From Leptobacterium_A meishanense (GTDB lineage: Bacteria; Bacteroidota; Bacteroidia; Flavobacteriales; Flavobacteriaceae): a stretch of DNA of 64,000 nt. Shown piece by piece: positions 45,007 through 54,448 of the stretch. The first letter of the stretch is position 1; each line of letters begins with the position of its first letter. Position numbers and translations under genes: made by a program. The notes below the pieces were generated by a model that worked only from the letters and a program-made list of their open reading frames with translations, was not told the DNA's origin and did no database searches. The stretch is from assembly GCF_037645805.1 (NCBI RefSeq), contig NZ_JBBEXE010000005.1, forward strand, positions 62,001 through 126,000, read 5' to 3'.

Positions 45007-45132
45007 ATTCCCCTATAATTCCCTTATTATCAGTATACTAAAAACATTTTTATGTATATTTATATGTGATTTCGGGGCAACAATGTCCCCTATCATATTT
45101 TATTATTAATTTCCTAACCAACCACCACTATT

Positions 45133-46068
45133 ATGAAGATAATAAACAAATTCTCAAAAGGGTTTGACTCTCTTGCTCTTTTAACCCTTTCAATGGCATT
45201 TATAGTATTACAAAGTTGTAACCCCAATAAAAAAGACAGTACAATAGAAATTATAACAGAAGTTATGGATTTTCAAACTGCAGATACCATACCTTCTGGC
45301 TGGAACACTTTTAAATACATAAACAATTCTACAGAAACCCATTTCTTTTTACTCGACAAATATCCGGAAGGGAAAACCATTGAAAATGCCGAAAAAGAAA
45401 TTGCACCCCCTTTTCAAAATGGGATGGATTTAATAAATGAAGGAAAGACCGAGGAAGGGTTCGCAGAATTCAACAAACTTCCTTCTTGGTTTTTTGAAGT
45501 TGTTTTTTTAGGCGGTTCCGGATTGGTTTCCCCTAAAAATTCCAGTTTGACAACTGTTAAACTAGAACCGGGCTATTACATTATGGAATGTTATGTGAAA
45601 ATGGCTGATGGTACTTTTCATTCCACCATGGGAATGGTAAAGCCCATCATTGTAACCAATGGAGATAGTGGTAATTTACCCCCTGAAGCTACAATAAACA
45701 TAAGCATCTCAAGTACTGAAGGGATTGTTTATGATGCTCCCATAGAAAAAGGCATGCAGGTTTTTGCCGTTCAGTTCAAAGACCAAATTGTGCATGAGAA
45801 TTTTGTAGGGCATGACGTAAACTTGGTCAGGCTTGATGATACTGCTAATCTTGAGGCACTTGAAAACTGGATGAATTGGGCAGACCCAAAAGGACTTATA
45901 ACACCTGCTCCGGAAGGAGTTACTTTTTTAGGGGGCGTAAATGACATGCCAGCAGGGAATACCGGCTATTTTCAGGTGAACCTTGAGCCGGGCAATTATG
46001 CTTTTGTTTCTGAAGTGCCAAATAGTTTAAAAAAGAAAATGCTAAGAACATTTGAGGTTTTGGAATAA
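45133..46068 (+). CDS. Lipoprotein with two cupredoxin-like repeats (no copper ligands evident)
   Basis: 311 aa. Lipobox near residue 29 (FIVLQSCNPNKKD). Two similar halves follow: about 45-185 (IPSGWNTFKYINNSTETHFFLLDKYPEG ... TVKLEPGYYIMECYVKMADG) and about 200-311 (MQVFAVQFKDQIVHENFVGHDVNLVRLDD ... VNLEPGNYAFVSEVP). Each has the strand order and the LEPG-x-Y closing motif of cupredoxin-like folds, but without a clear copper-binding set of His and Cys. Function unknown; it is convergent with hflX. Confidence 0.7.
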   Translation: MKIINKFSKGFDSLALLTLSMAFIVLQSCNPNKKDSTIEIITEVMDFQTADTIPSGWNTFKYINNSTETHFFLLDKYPEGKTIENAEKEIAPPFQNGMDLINEGKTEEGFAEFNKLPSWFFEVVFLGGSGLVSPKNSSLTTVKLEPGYYIMECYVKMADGTFHSTMGMVKPIIVTNGDSGNLPPEATINISISSTEGIVYDAPIEKGMQVFAVQFKDQIVHENFVGHDVNLVRLDDTANLEALENWMNWADPKGLITPAPEGVTFLGGVNDMPAGNTGYFQVNLEPGNYAFVSEVPNSLKKKMLRTFEVLE

Positions 46069-46117
46069 AAAGAAATTCAATTTGTTTTGTCGAAATGAAC
46101 TTTCTATTCCTAATCAA

Positions 46118-47332
46118 TTACTCCATTCCTTCAACGTACTCCGGGTAGAGAAATTTATTATACGGAAAACGAGTAACATGTATTTTCCGGACTTCTTCAT
46201 AGACCCGTTTCCGGAACTCTTCGAGGTTCTCTTTGTTCAGGGCAGAAATAAACAAGGCATTATCCCCTATTTTTCCCATCCAGGTCTGTTTCCAGTCTTC
46301 CAGGGTAAAATGGGCTTTTGTTTTTTCTGTTACCAAATCATCTTCTGCAATGGTCTCATACCTATAGTTGTCAATCTTATTAAAGACCATAATCGTAGGC
46401 TTTTCAACACTCTTTATTTCTGCCAAAATCTGGTTGACCGATGCTATATGTTCTTCAAAATTCGGATGGGAAATATCCACTACGTGGAGCAATAGGTCGG
46501 CTTCCCGTACCTCATCCAACGTGCTTTTAAAAGATTCCACCAGTTGGGTGGGCAGTTTTCGTATAAACCCAACCGTGTCGCTCAACAGAAATGGCAGATT
46601 GCCAATGACCACTTTCCTAACGGTGGTGTCCAACGTTGCAAAAAGTTTGTTTTCTGCAAAGACATCACTTTTGCTAATGACATTCATGAGCGTTGATTTT
46701 CCTACATTGGTATATCCTACCAACGCCACCCGAACCAATGCCCCACGATTGCCCCGTTGGGTGGCCATTTGCCTGTCAATCGTTTCCAGCTTTTTTTTAA
46801 GGAGTGCGATACGGTCCCTTACAATACGGCGGTCGGTTTCAATTTCGGTTTCTCCGGGTCCACGCATTCCAATACCTCCACGTTGCCGTTCCAAGTGTGT
46901 CCATAGTCCTGCTAAACGGGGGAGTAAATATTGATATTGTGCCAGTTCTACCTGTGTGCGGGCATAACTGGTTTGGGCGCGTTGTGCAAAAATATCGAGG
47001 ATAAGGCTGGTACGGTCCATCACTTTGCACCGAAGCAGTTTTTCAATGTTTTTTTGCTGTGCCGGGGTCAGTTCATCATCAAAAATCACGGTATCAATTT
47101 CGTGTTCTTTTACATATGCTTCTACTTCCTGCATTTTTCCGGTGCCAATAAAGGTCTTAGGGTTGGGCACATCCATTTTCTGGGTGAATCTTTTTAATAC
47201 TTCACCCCCGGCCGTGTACGTTAAAAATTCCAATTCATCTAAATACTCTTTGGATTTTGCCTTGTCCTGCTCTTGATTGATGACACCAATGAGGATTGCT
47301 TTTTCGTAGTCTAATGTCTGTCTCTCTAACAT
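46118..47332 (-). CDS. hflX: Ribosome-associated GTPase HflX
   Basis: 404 aa. The HflX N-terminal domain has the glycine-rich GGIGMRGPGE motif (152-161); the G domain shows G1 GYTNVGKS (206-213), G3 DTVGFIRKLP (252-) and G4 NKID near 309. HflX splits stalled or heat-damaged ribosomes. It reads away from the exonuclease gene 41 bp upstream on the same strand; the two may share a transcript. Confidence 0.95.
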   Translation of the reverse strand: MLERQTLDYEKAILIGVINQEQDKAKSKEYLDELEFLTYTAGGEVLKRFTQKMDVPNPKTFIGTGKMQEVEAYVKEHEIDTVIFDDELTPAQQKNIEKLLRCKVMDRTSLILDIFAQRAQTSYARTQVELAQYQYLLPRLAGLWTHLERQRGGIGMRGPGETEIETDRRIVRDRIALLKKKLETIDRQMATQRGNRGALVRVALVGYTNVGKSTLMNVISKSDVFAENKLFATLDTTVRKVVIGNLPFLLSDTVGFIRKLPTQLVESFKSTLDEVREADLLLHVVDISHPNFEEHIASVNQILAEIKSVEKPTIMVFNKIDNYRYETIAEDDLVTEKTKAHFTLEDWKQTWMGKIGDNALFISALNKENLEEFRKRVYEEVRKIHVTRFPYNKFLYPEYVEGME

Positions 47333-47373
47333 AAATCTATTTAAAGTGCAAAGGTAGTAATGATTTTATGATG

Positions 47374-48087
47374 CTAGACATGTAATATTTCATCATTAGA
47401 GAGTATAGCATCATTTCGCATACGGAGAAATATTTGTGCTACTGCAACGGTATCGCGTTCACAATATTTGATAATACGGTCAACATCCCCATCTTCATAA
47501 TACACATCCCGTACCTGGCTGCCATCAATGTCTTCTTTTGGGGAAGGAATACCCAAAATATTGGTCAGCAGTTTTAATGAGGTGTAATGTTTATAGTCAC
47601 CAAATTTCCATAGTTCCATAGTGTCTAAGTGTGGCACTTCCCAAGGTTTTTTACCAAATAAATTCAGTTTTTCAGGAATGTCTATTTGATGGATGATCAT
47701 CCTGCGAGCAATGTACGGAAAGTCGAACTCTTTTCCATTATGCGCACAAAGAATATGTGACGGCCTGTTGAAATGGGTGTCCAATAGCGATTTAAAATCT
47801 TTTAGGATGGTTGTTTCTTTACCGTGAAAAGAGGTTACCCTAAAGTTTCGGGTAATGCCTTTAAGAACAAAATAACCTACGGAGATACAGATAATTTTTC
47901 CGAACTCGGCCCAAATGCCGGCACGTTCATAAAAGTCTTCGGCAGTAATCTCTTCTTTTCGCTGGTATTGGGATTTTTGCTCCCAAAGTTCTTTTTTTAT
48001 GGTTTCGAGAGCTTCATAGTCTTTTTCTTCGGGAACGGTTTCTATATCAAGAAACAGAATGTTTTCGAGTGCGATTTTTTGTAACAT
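47374..48087 (-). CDS. 3'-5' exonuclease (DEDD fold, PolB exonuclease-like)
   Basis: 237 aa. Motif I LFLDIETVPEE has Asp14 and Glu16; motif II AHNGKEFDFPYIARRM and motif III YCERDTVAVAQIF complete the DEDD active site. It matches the predicted PolB-like exonuclease group PF10108, which has no polymerase domain. Likely a nucleic-acid repair or processing enzyme. It lies between hflX and a serine hydrolase on the same strand, 22 bp after the latter. Confidence 0.88.
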   Translation of the reverse strand: MLQKIALENILFLDIETVPEEKDYEALETIKKELWEQKSQYQRKEEITAEDFYERAGIWAEFGKIICISVGYFVLKGITRNFRVTSFHGKETTILKDFKSLLDTHFNRPSHILCAHNGKEFDFPYIARRMIIHQIDIPEKLNLFGKKPWEVPHLDTMELWKFGDYKHYTSLKLLTNILGIPSPKEDIDGSQVRDVYYEDGDVDRIIKYCERDTVAVAQIFLRMRNDAILSNDEILHV

Positions 48088-48109
48088 TATTGCTTGCCTT
48101 CTTCAAAGT

Positions 48110-49258
48110 TTAGTTAAACATTTTATATGTTTCGTTAATATATCCATAAAAATCAGCAGTATGAGGGTCATTAAGATCTTTTGGAGCCGTCCGGTGTCCC
48201 AAACGAACAATGATAAGGTCATCTTCAGGAATTACGATGACATATTGTCCCAAATGTCCCCGCATATAATAAATTTGTTTTCCTAAATGATTGCTCAACC
48301 ACCAACTATAGCCATATTGGGGACTGTCCGGGAACCTTGGTTTTATGGACATGGCCACATAGCTAGAATCTAACAATTGCTTTCCATTCCATTTTCCATA
48401 TTGTTTGTATAGTTTTCCAAACCGGGCAAAATCACGGGCATTACTGGCAACGCAGCAATAGGCTTTTTCAAAGCCTTCTTCGGTGTCTAATTGCCAAAAA
48501 GCATCATTTTCTGCTCCCATAGGATTCCAGAATTTTTCATGGAGGTACTCGGAGAGTGTAGTTCCCGTAGCCTTTTCAATCACCATCCCTAACAATTCTG
48601 TATTTCCGCTCAGGTACTTAAATTTTTTGCCAGGCTCTTCTATAATATCCAACTCCCGCATCATTGTTCTTAAGTCGTCATAAAAATAGGCTTTGGTAGT
48701 GATGGAAAACGGACTATAATAGGCTTCGTCCCAATTTAATCCGGAAGCCATGGAGGCTAAATCGCCCACCGTCAGCTTGGCTGCCAAGCCCTCTTTAAAC
48801 TCTTCAAAGAAATCCCCTACAGGCTGGTCAATATTTTTGATATCGCCATTCATAATAGCACTTCCCAACATGGCAGAAATAATGCTCTTTGCCATGGAAA
48901 AAGAATTGCTCTTGGAATTCTCATCATAATTATCATAATAGGATTCGTCCCAAATGCTGTCATTTTTTATAATAAGGAATGCTACTGTGCCGTATTCTTT
49001 GTGCAATTGTGTTAAGGCTTCGGTTGGAGCAACCTTATTATACTCTTTATGTACTGCCCATGGTTCCGGATTATCGCTTTTTTCTATCACCCTGTTATTG
49101 AAAGCTTGATAATCATGAAGGTACGCTGTATTATGGCCCTTGGCGTAAATGGTGCGAACAGCTGTAATAAGATAATCATAATCGAAGATATAGAGTGCTA
49201 TTATGAGAAGCACGAAACCTATCAGAAACCATTTCAATAATCTTTTAATGATTTTCAT
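48110..49258 (-). CDS. Membrane-anchored serine hydrolase (beta-lactamase/transpeptidase-like)
   Basis: 382 aa with an N-terminal membrane anchor (about 8-27), the rest periplasmic. The active-site SxxK is SMAK (121-124); YLSGNTELLG near 213 fits the second motif (Tyr), and RGHLGQ near 343 matches the H-x-G that replaces KTG in class C-like esterases and amidases. It is therefore more likely an esterase/peptidase-like hydrolase than a real beta-lactamase. Substrate unknown. Confidence 0.85.
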   Translation of the reverse strand: MKIIKRLLKWFLIGFVLLIIALYIFDYDYLITAVRTIYAKGHNTAYLHDYQAFNNRVIEKSDNPEPWAVHKEYNKVAPTEALTQLHKEYGTVAFLIIKNDSIWDESYYDNYDENSKSNSFSMAKSIISAMLGSAIMNGDIKNIDQPVGDFFEEFKEGLAAKLTVGDLASMASGLNWDEAYYSPFSITTKAYFYDDLRTMMRELDIIEEPGKKFKYLSGNTELLGMVIEKATGTTLSEYLHEKFWNPMGAENDAFWQLDTEEGFEKAYCCVASNARDFARFGKLYKQYGKWNGKQLLDSSYVAMSIKPRFPDSPQYGYSWWLSNHLGKQIYYMRGHLGQYVIVIPEDDLIIVRLGHRTAPKDLNDPHTADFYGYINETYKMFN

Positions 49259-49304
49259 AGTAGAAAAAATTTCTAATTAATCTTAAAGGTACTAATTATA
49301 CTAT

Positions 49305-49778
49305 TTAAAATAAACTTTGCTGTGCCGGGGGGTTTTCGTGTTCTAGCAACCATTTTTTTCGCCATATCCCTCCGGCATATCCGGTCAGGGAGCCATCACT
49401 ACCAATAACCCTATGGCAGGGAACAACAATCCATAATGGGTTTTTTCCATTGGCTGCGGCTACTGCACGAATGGCTTTTACATCGCCTAGTTTTTTAGAC
49501 AGGTCTAGGTAACTCATTGTTTTTCCATAGGGAATGTTTAGCAGCTCTTCCCAAACACTTTTTTGGAAAGAAGTCCCTTCAGGGTTTAATTTAAGGCTAA
49601 ATGAAGTCCTTTTTCCTTCAAAATATTCTTGAAACTGATATACGGCATCCTCGAGAACTTCAGGAATTACATCTGAGACTTTTTCTTCAGCATCTAAAAT
49701 AGAAATGGCAGAAACTCCATTTTCATCTCCCTCTATTTTAGCAACACCAAGTGGTGTTTTTATATGGGCAATCTCCAT
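49305..49778 (-). CDS. ogt: Methylated-DNA--protein-cysteine methyltransferase
   Basis: 157 aa. Contains the acceptor Cys121 in IVVPCHRVIGSDGSLTGYAGG, plus RAVAAANGKNPLWI and the helix-turn-helix arginine finger region YGKTMSYLDLSKKLG. It removes alkyl groups from O6-alkylguanine in one suicidal transfer. No AdaA-type regulatory domain is attached. It lies 36 bp after hemB, so it may be transcribed at the end of the heme transcript. Confidence 0.95.
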   Translation of the reverse strand: MEIAHIKTPLGVAKIEGDENGVSAISILDAEEKVSDVIPEVLEDAVYQFQEYFEGKRTSFSLKLNPEGTSFQKSVWEELLNIPYGKTMSYLDLSKKLGDVKAIRAVAAANGKNPLWIVVPCHRVIGSDGSLTGYAGGIWRKKWLLEHENPPAQQSLF

Positions 49779-49814
49779 AATATCTTTGTTTACAGGATTG
49801 CCAATTTACTGAAT

Positions 49815-50789
49815 TTATCGTAATAATCTTACAACATCTTTGGCAAAATAACTTGCAATGATATCGGCACCGGCTCTTTTGATGGCGGTTACTTGTTCCA
49901 TCATAACGGCATCATGATCTAACCACCCTTTTTCAGCCGCTGCTTTTAGCATAGCATATTCCCCGCTTACTTGATATACGGCAACAGGCACATCAAATTC
50001 ATTTTTAATATCACAGACAATATCGAGATAGCACAGCCCGGGTTTTACCATCACAATATCAGCCCCTTCATCAATATCCATTTCAGTTTCCCGAAGCGCT
50101 TCTATACGGTTGGCCGGATCCATTTGATAGGTTTTCTTATCCCCGAACCCAGGGGCAGAGTCTAACGCATCCCGGAATGGACCGTAAAAAGCAGAAGCAT
50201 ATTTGGCACTATAACTCATAATTCCAGTATTTATGTGTCCTACGTCTTCCAATGCTTCCCTAATTTCTAACACACGGCCATCCATCATATCGCTTGGCGC
50301 CACAAAATTGGCTCCAGCTTGTGCATGTAATACGCTCATTTCTGCTAAAACGGAAACGGTTTCATCGTTTAGAACTTGTCCGTTTTCTACAATGCCATCG
50401 TGGCCATAAGAGGAATAGGGATCAAGTGCAACGTCAGTCATTACCAACATTTCCGGAACGACATTCTTAACTGTTTTGATGGCGCGCTGCATCAACCCAT
50501 TAGGGTTCAAAGCCTCAGTTCCTTTATTGTCCTTGAGGTTGTCGGGTACTTTTACGAATAATAAAACAGATTTTAATCCCAGTTTCCACAATTCTTTCAC
50601 TTCTTTTTCCAAGTTGTCAAGGCTATATCGAAAGTAATTGGGCATGGAAGGAATTTCTTCTTTTATACTTTTGCCTTCTACCACAAATAGCGGAACTATA
50701 AAATCATCGGGAGTAATCACTGTTTCGCGAACAAGGGAACGGATTGCTTCACTGGTTCGGAGTCTTCGGTTTCTTTTTAGTGGGTACAT
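49815..50789 (-). CDS. hemB: Delta-aminolevulinic acid dehydratase (porphobilinogen synthase)
   Basis: 324 aa. The two Schiff-base lysines are Lys196 (MSYSAKYASAFYGPFRD) and Lys249 (ADIVMVKPG). The zinc-binding cysteine cluster of animal and yeast enzymes is replaced by DVALDPYSSYGHDG (119-132), so this is a magnesium-type enzyme without active-site zinc. It condenses two 5-aminolevulinate molecules to porphobilinogen. Last gene of the heme gene run, with repeat-rich spacers before it. Confidence 0.96.
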   Translation of the reverse strand: MYPLKRNRRLRTSEAIRSLVRETVITPDDFIVPLFVVEGKSIKEEIPSMPNYFRYSLDNLEKEVKELWKLGLKSVLLFVKVPDNLKDNKGTEALNPNGLMQRAIKTVKNVVPEMLVMTDVALDPYSSYGHDGIVENGQVLNDETVSVLAEMSVLHAQAGANFVAPSDMMDGRVLEIREALEDVGHINTGIMSYSAKYASAFYGPFRDALDSAPGFGDKKTYQMDPANRIEALRETEMDIDEGADIVMVKPGLCYLDIVCDIKNEFDVPVAVYQVSGEYAMLKAAAEKGWLDHDAVMMEQVTAIKRAGADIIASYFAKDVVRLLR

Positions 50790-50830
50790 TTCTTAGTTAT
50801 TAGTCGTTAGTGATTAGTTTTTTGTTTTCG
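50790..50830. repeat. TTAGT-rich simple repeat between hemF and hemB
   Basis: CTTAGTTATTAGTCGTTAGT then GATTAG: near-tandem copies of (A)TTAGT. Spacers of this style recur in flavobacteria; no coding potential. Confidence 0.5.
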
Positions 50831-50843
50831 GATTTTTTGATTA

Positions 50844-51770
50844 TTAAAGTCCGTAAATTTCAAACTCCCCAATCCAATCAACAGGTTCTTTTAATACTTT
50901 CAATAATTTCTCTTCTTCACTTCCTTTTTCAGGATGATAATCATACCGCCATTGCACGTGTGGGGGCAAGCTCATTAAAATACTTTCTATACGGCCGTTG
51001 GTTTTAAGCCCGAACAAGGTGCCTTTGTCATGGATTAAATTGAATTCCACGTAGCGCCCCCTTCGTATTTCTTGCCAATCGCGATGGTGTACATTATAAT
51101 CGGTAGCTTTTCTTTTTTCCACAATGGGCACATAGGCTTCTAAAAAACTATCTCCTACTTCTGTAACAAAATTATACCAATCCCCTATATTCATGGAATC
51201 CGTTGCTCGACAATAATCAAAAAACAACCCGCCGATGCCCCGGGCTTCCCCTCTATGATGATTGAAAAAATAATCGTCACACTTTTTTTTGTATTCCGGA
51301 TAGAAATCCGGATCATGTTTGTCGCAAGCTGTTTTGCATACCTGATGAAAGTGTTTGGCGTCTTCTTCAAACAGGTAATAAGGGGTTAAATCTTGCCCGC
51401 CTCCAAACCATTGATCAATGATATTGCCGTCTTTATCATACATCTCAAAATATCGCCAGTTGGCATGCACGGTAGGTACAAAAGGGTTTTTAGGATGAAT
51501 GACCAAACTCAATCCACAAGCATAAAAGTCCACTTCTCCAACATTAAAATAGGTTTGCATGGCTTTAGGCAAGGCTCCATAAACAGCAGAAATATTAACG
51601 CCTCCTTTTTCAAAGACATTGCCATTCTCAATCACTCGTGTTCTCCCGCCTCCACCTTCAGGACGTTCCCACAGGTCTTGCTGAAATTGTGCTTTTCCAT
51701 CAATTTCAGCAAGTTTTGATGTGATTTGGCCTTGCAGGTTTTGTATGTATTGATAGAATTTTTGTTTCAT
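50844..51770 (-). CDS. hemF: Oxygen-dependent coproporphyrinogen III oxidase
   Basis: 308 aa. Signature blocks: GGGGRTRVIENGNVFEKGGVN, SLVIHPKNPFVPTVHANWRYF with conserved His residues, WFGGGQDLTPYYLFEEDAKHFH, and RRGRYVEFNLIHDKGTLFGL. It oxidises coproporphyrinogen III to protoporphyrinogen IX using oxygen, so the organism makes heme aerobically. It is followed and preceded by non-coding repeat spacers. Confidence 0.97.
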   Translation of the reverse strand: MKQKFYQYIQNLQGQITSKLAEIDGKAQFQQDLWERPEGGGGRTRVIENGNVFEKGGVNISAVYGALPKAMQTYFNVGEVDFYACGLSLVIHPKNPFVPTVHANWRYFEMYDKDGNIIDQWFGGGQDLTPYYLFEEDAKHFHQVCKTACDKHDPDFYPEYKKKCDDYFFNHHRGEARGIGGLFFDYCRATDSMNIGDWYNFVTEVGDSFLEAYVPIVEKRKATDYNVHHRDWQEIRRGRYVEFNLIHDKGTLFGLKTNGRIESILMSLPPHVQWRYDYHPEKGSEEEKLLKVLKEPVDWIGEFEIYGL

Positions 51771-51776
51771 ATAATT

Positions 51777-51837
51777 AGTATTGAGATGTTAGTGTTGAGA
51801 TATGAGAAGGGGGTTGAACTTAAACAATCTCAATACT
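51777..51837. repeat. Inverted repeat between hemE and hemF
   Basis: AGTATTGAGAT (51777-51787) and its perfect complement ATCTCAATACT (51827-51837), with additional partial copies (GTGTTGAGAT, CTCAATACT) inside. It could form a large stem-loop within the heme transcript and affect expression of hemF and hemB. Confidence 0.6.
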
Positions 51838-51849
51838 CAATACTACTAT

Positions 51850-52875
51850 CTAACTTCTATATTCTTTCACTGCTTCTACAAATGCTTTGGCATGGTCTAC
51901 CGGAATGTTAGGCAAAATACCATGACCGAGATTTACAATGTATTTGTCTTTCCCAAATTCGTCAATCATTTCATGGACCATTTTTTTTATCATTGGAATA
52001 GGCGATAATAATCTTGAAGGGTCAAAATTGCCTTGTAGGGTAATATTCCCTCCCGTTAAATAACGGGCATTCCGCGGAGAGCATGTCCAATCGACCCCTA
52101 ATGCAGCAGCTTTGCTATGTGCCATCTCTTGCAATGCGAACCAACATCCTTTTCCGAAAACAATGACTTCTGTTTCATCAGCTAGAGCTTCTACAATCTG
52201 GTTGTTATATTTCCACGAAAATTCTTGGTAATCGTTTGGTGAAAGCATTCCTCCCCATGAATCGAATAGTTGAACAACATTGACACCCGCTTTTACTTTT
52301 TCTTTTAAGTATAGAATGGTAGTATCGGTAATTTTTTGGAGCAGTCTGTGAGCAACTTCGGGTTGTGAAAAGCAAAATCCTTTTGCTAGATCAAAGTTTT
52401 TTGAACCTTGCCCCTGTACTGCATAACATAAAATAGTCCATGGAGAACCTGCAAAACCAATTAGAGGAACCTCATCATTGAGCATTTCCTTAGTGAGCTT
52501 TATAGCATCCATTACATAGCCCAATGTTTCTTCAATATCAGGGACTATTACCTGTTCAACATCTTTTTCGGTACGTACAGGACTGGGCAACCAAGGACCT
52601 ACACCTTCTTTCATTTCTACCTCTATGTTCATTGCCTGTGGAATGACTAAGATATCTGAAAAGAGGATGGCAGCATCTGGCTTTACAATCCGGATGGGTT
52701 GCACGGTAATTTCTGAAGCCAGTTCAGGTGTCCGGCAACGGGTGAAGAAGTCATATTTCTCTCTTATCGCTCTAAATTCCGGTAAATAGCGCCCTGCTTG
52801 TCGCATCATCCAAACGGGAGGGCGTTCTACGGTTTCACCTTTGAGAGCTCTTAAAAATAAATCGTTTTTTATCAT
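51850..52875 (-). CDS. hemE: Uroporphyrinogen decarboxylase
   Basis: 341 aa, full length. Start region ERPPVWMMRQAGRYLPEFRAIREKYDFF, the family substrate loop ILFSDILVIPQAMNIEVEM, and FAGSPWTILCYAVQGQGSKNF are typical. It removes four acetate carboxyls from uroporphyrinogen III. It starts 1 bp after hemD. Confidence 0.97.
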   Translation of the reverse strand: MIKNDLFLRALKGETVERPPVWMMRQAGRYLPEFRAIREKYDFFTRCRTPELASEITVQPIRIVKPDAAILFSDILVIPQAMNIEVEMKEGVGPWLPSPVRTEKDVEQVIVPDIEETLGYVMDAIKLTKEMLNDEVPLIGFAGSPWTILCYAVQGQGSKNFDLAKGFCFSQPEVAHRLLQKITDTTILYLKEKVKAGVNVVQLFDSWGGMLSPNDYQEFSWKYNNQIVEALADETEVIVFGKGCWFALQEMAHSKAAALGVDWTCSPRNARYLTGGNITLQGNFDPSRLLSPIPMIKKMVHEMIDEFGKDKYIVNLGHGILPNIPVDHAKAFVEAVKEYRS

Positions 52876-52876
52876 G

Positions 52877-53539
52877 TCAGCTAAAGTGTTTTATCGCTTG
52901 TACTATCACATTTTCTATAGAAGGGGTATTGGCAATGACAATATTGTTTGTATACTTTTTTAATTCACTTGCCGTGGTTTCCCCGATACAAAAAGCTATT
53001 GATATGCCTATTTCATTATCCTGCATATAACTTTCTACCCCAGAAGGGCTGAAAAAAAGTACCCCGTCAAAAACTCCTTTTACTTTTTTTGGAGACAGTA
53101 TGGTTTTATATACTTCTATTTCGTTATAAGCTATTTTGTTCTGTTTTAAAACTTGTGGTAATTCTTCCCTTTTTAAATTTCCACAAAAAAATGAAAATGG
53201 CCTATTTTTATGTTTTTTTATTATTTTTTGAGCTAAATCGAACGAATTTTGTGCGTTTTCTATAATTTTTAAACCTTTTTCAATTAACTTCAATTTTGTC
53301 TTTTCACCTACACAAAATATATATTTATCTTTTAGTTCTTGTGCCGAACGTTGTTTTAAAACACTTTTTACTGCATTTTGACTAGTAAAAATAATGTTTC
53401 TATGTAATTGTTTTATTTCAAAAAGAATGGGTTCAATTTTTATAAAAGCATGTTCTACTACTGATATATCAGCATTCAAAAGCAGGTGCCTTTGAGAGGG
53501 TGTTAGTTTTTTTGTGGAGAGGACACGTGCTTTTGACAT
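52877..53539 (-). CDS. hemD: Uroporphyrinogen III synthase
   Basis: 220 aa. HemD proteins diverge strongly; the recognisable parts are the two-domain pattern with IIFTSQNAVKSVL, KYIFCVGEKTKLKLIEKGL, and FDGVLFFSPSGVESYM near the C-terminal half, plus IAFCIGETTASEL. Its place directly between hemC (0 bp) and hemE (1 bp) makes the call firm. It closes and inverts ring D of the linear tetrapyrrole. Confidence 0.9.
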   Translation of the reverse strand: MSKARVLSTKKLTPSQRHLLLNADISVVEHAFIKIEPILFEIKQLHRNIIFTSQNAVKSVLKQRSAQELKDKYIFCVGEKTKLKLIEKGLKIIENAQNSFDLAQKIIKKHKNRPFSFFCGNLKREELPQVLKQNKIAYNEIEVYKTILSPKKVKGVFDGVLFFSPSGVESYMQDNEIGISIAFCIGETTASELKKYTNNIVIANTPSIENVIVQAIKHFS

Positions 53540-54448
53540 CTATAGTTGACCTTTTATCGTTTTCATCAATTCTTTTCCTCCACTTTCCAATACTTTTTGT
53601 GCACACTGTTTTCCTATATCCTTATAGGACGCTATCTCAACGACTGTTTCCTTTATTAGTCTTTGTTTTCCATCTATGGAAAGTAGTATGCCTTTAAAAT
53701 GAATTTGTCCGTTCTCAATTTTTGCAATGGCTCCTATAGGAGCTGTACATCCACCTTCTAATTCTCGTAAAAACTGACGCTCTATATAAGTGCACATTTC
53801 GGTTTCTTCGTGATTGAGTTCTGTCAAGACACTCCTTGAAAATACATCTTCCTGTTTTGCTACTACGACCATTGCTCCTTGTGCAGGGGCGGGAATCATC
53901 CAGTCTAGTATTATATGTTTTTTTGGTTTTAAATTGATCCGCTCTAGCCCTGCTTGCGCAAAAATAGCTCCGTCCCAATTATTGTTTTTTAATTTTTGCA
54001 ATCGTGTGTTTACATTACCTCTAATATCTGTAACCTTATGTCTAGGAAACCGATGTAGCCATTGTGCTTTTCTGCGTAAACTTCCCGTTGCAATAATTCC
54101 TTTACCTTCTATAAAAGCCATGTCTCCTTTGTAAACTAAAATATCTTCTACTTTTCCCCTCTTCAATACAGCAACTTGTTCTAGCCCTTTCGGCAATGAA
54201 GTGGGCACATCCTTCATACTATGTACGGCAATATCTATTTCATCTTTTAACAGGGCAACATCTAATGTCTTAGTGAAAATTCCGGTAATTCCCAACTCGT
54301 ATAGTGGTTTGTCCAAGACAATGTCGCCGGTAGATTTTACAGCGACTAGTTGAGTAGTGTACCCAAGCTCTTCAAGTTTGTTTTTAACAGTGTTGGCTTG
54401 CCAAAGTGCCAGTTCACTGTCCCGTGTTCCAATTCGAATTGTTCTCAT
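53540..54448 (-). CDS. hemC: Porphobilinogen deaminase (hydroxymethylbilane synthase)
   Basis: 302 aa. The cofactor-binding cysteine is Cys234 in LEGGCTAPIGA; the catalytic aspartate lies in AVHSMKDVPT (Asp80); RTRIGTRDSELALWQ-type start and IRGNVNTRLQKL are also present. It links four porphobilinogen units. Its start overlaps the hemA stop by 4 bp (ATGA), so translation is coupled. Confidence 0.97.
   Translation of the reverse strand: MRTIRIGTRDSELALWQANTVKNKLEELGYTTQLVAVKSTGDIVLDKPLYELGITGIFTKTLDVALLKDEIDIAVHSMKDVPTSLPKGLEQVAVLKRGKVEDILVYKGDMAFIEGKGIIATGSLRRKAQWLHRFPRHKVTDIRGNVNTRLQKLKNNNWDGAIFAQAGLERINLKPKKHIILDWMIPAPAQGAMVVVAKQEDVFSRSVLTELNHEETEMCTYIERQFLRELEGGCTAPIGAIAKIENGQIHFKGILLSIDGKQRLIKETVVEIASYKDIGKQCAQKVLESGGKELMKTIKGQL

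Noticed and set aside
46804..47276. Plus-strand frames opposite hflX
   Set aside because: Serine- and arginine-rich translations typical of the complementary strand of a real gene; no homology pattern.
48110..49258. Antibiotic-resistance beta-lactamase call for the serine hydrolase
   Set aside because: SxxK is present but the KTG box is H-x-G and the protein is membrane anchored; these fit esterase-like relatives better.
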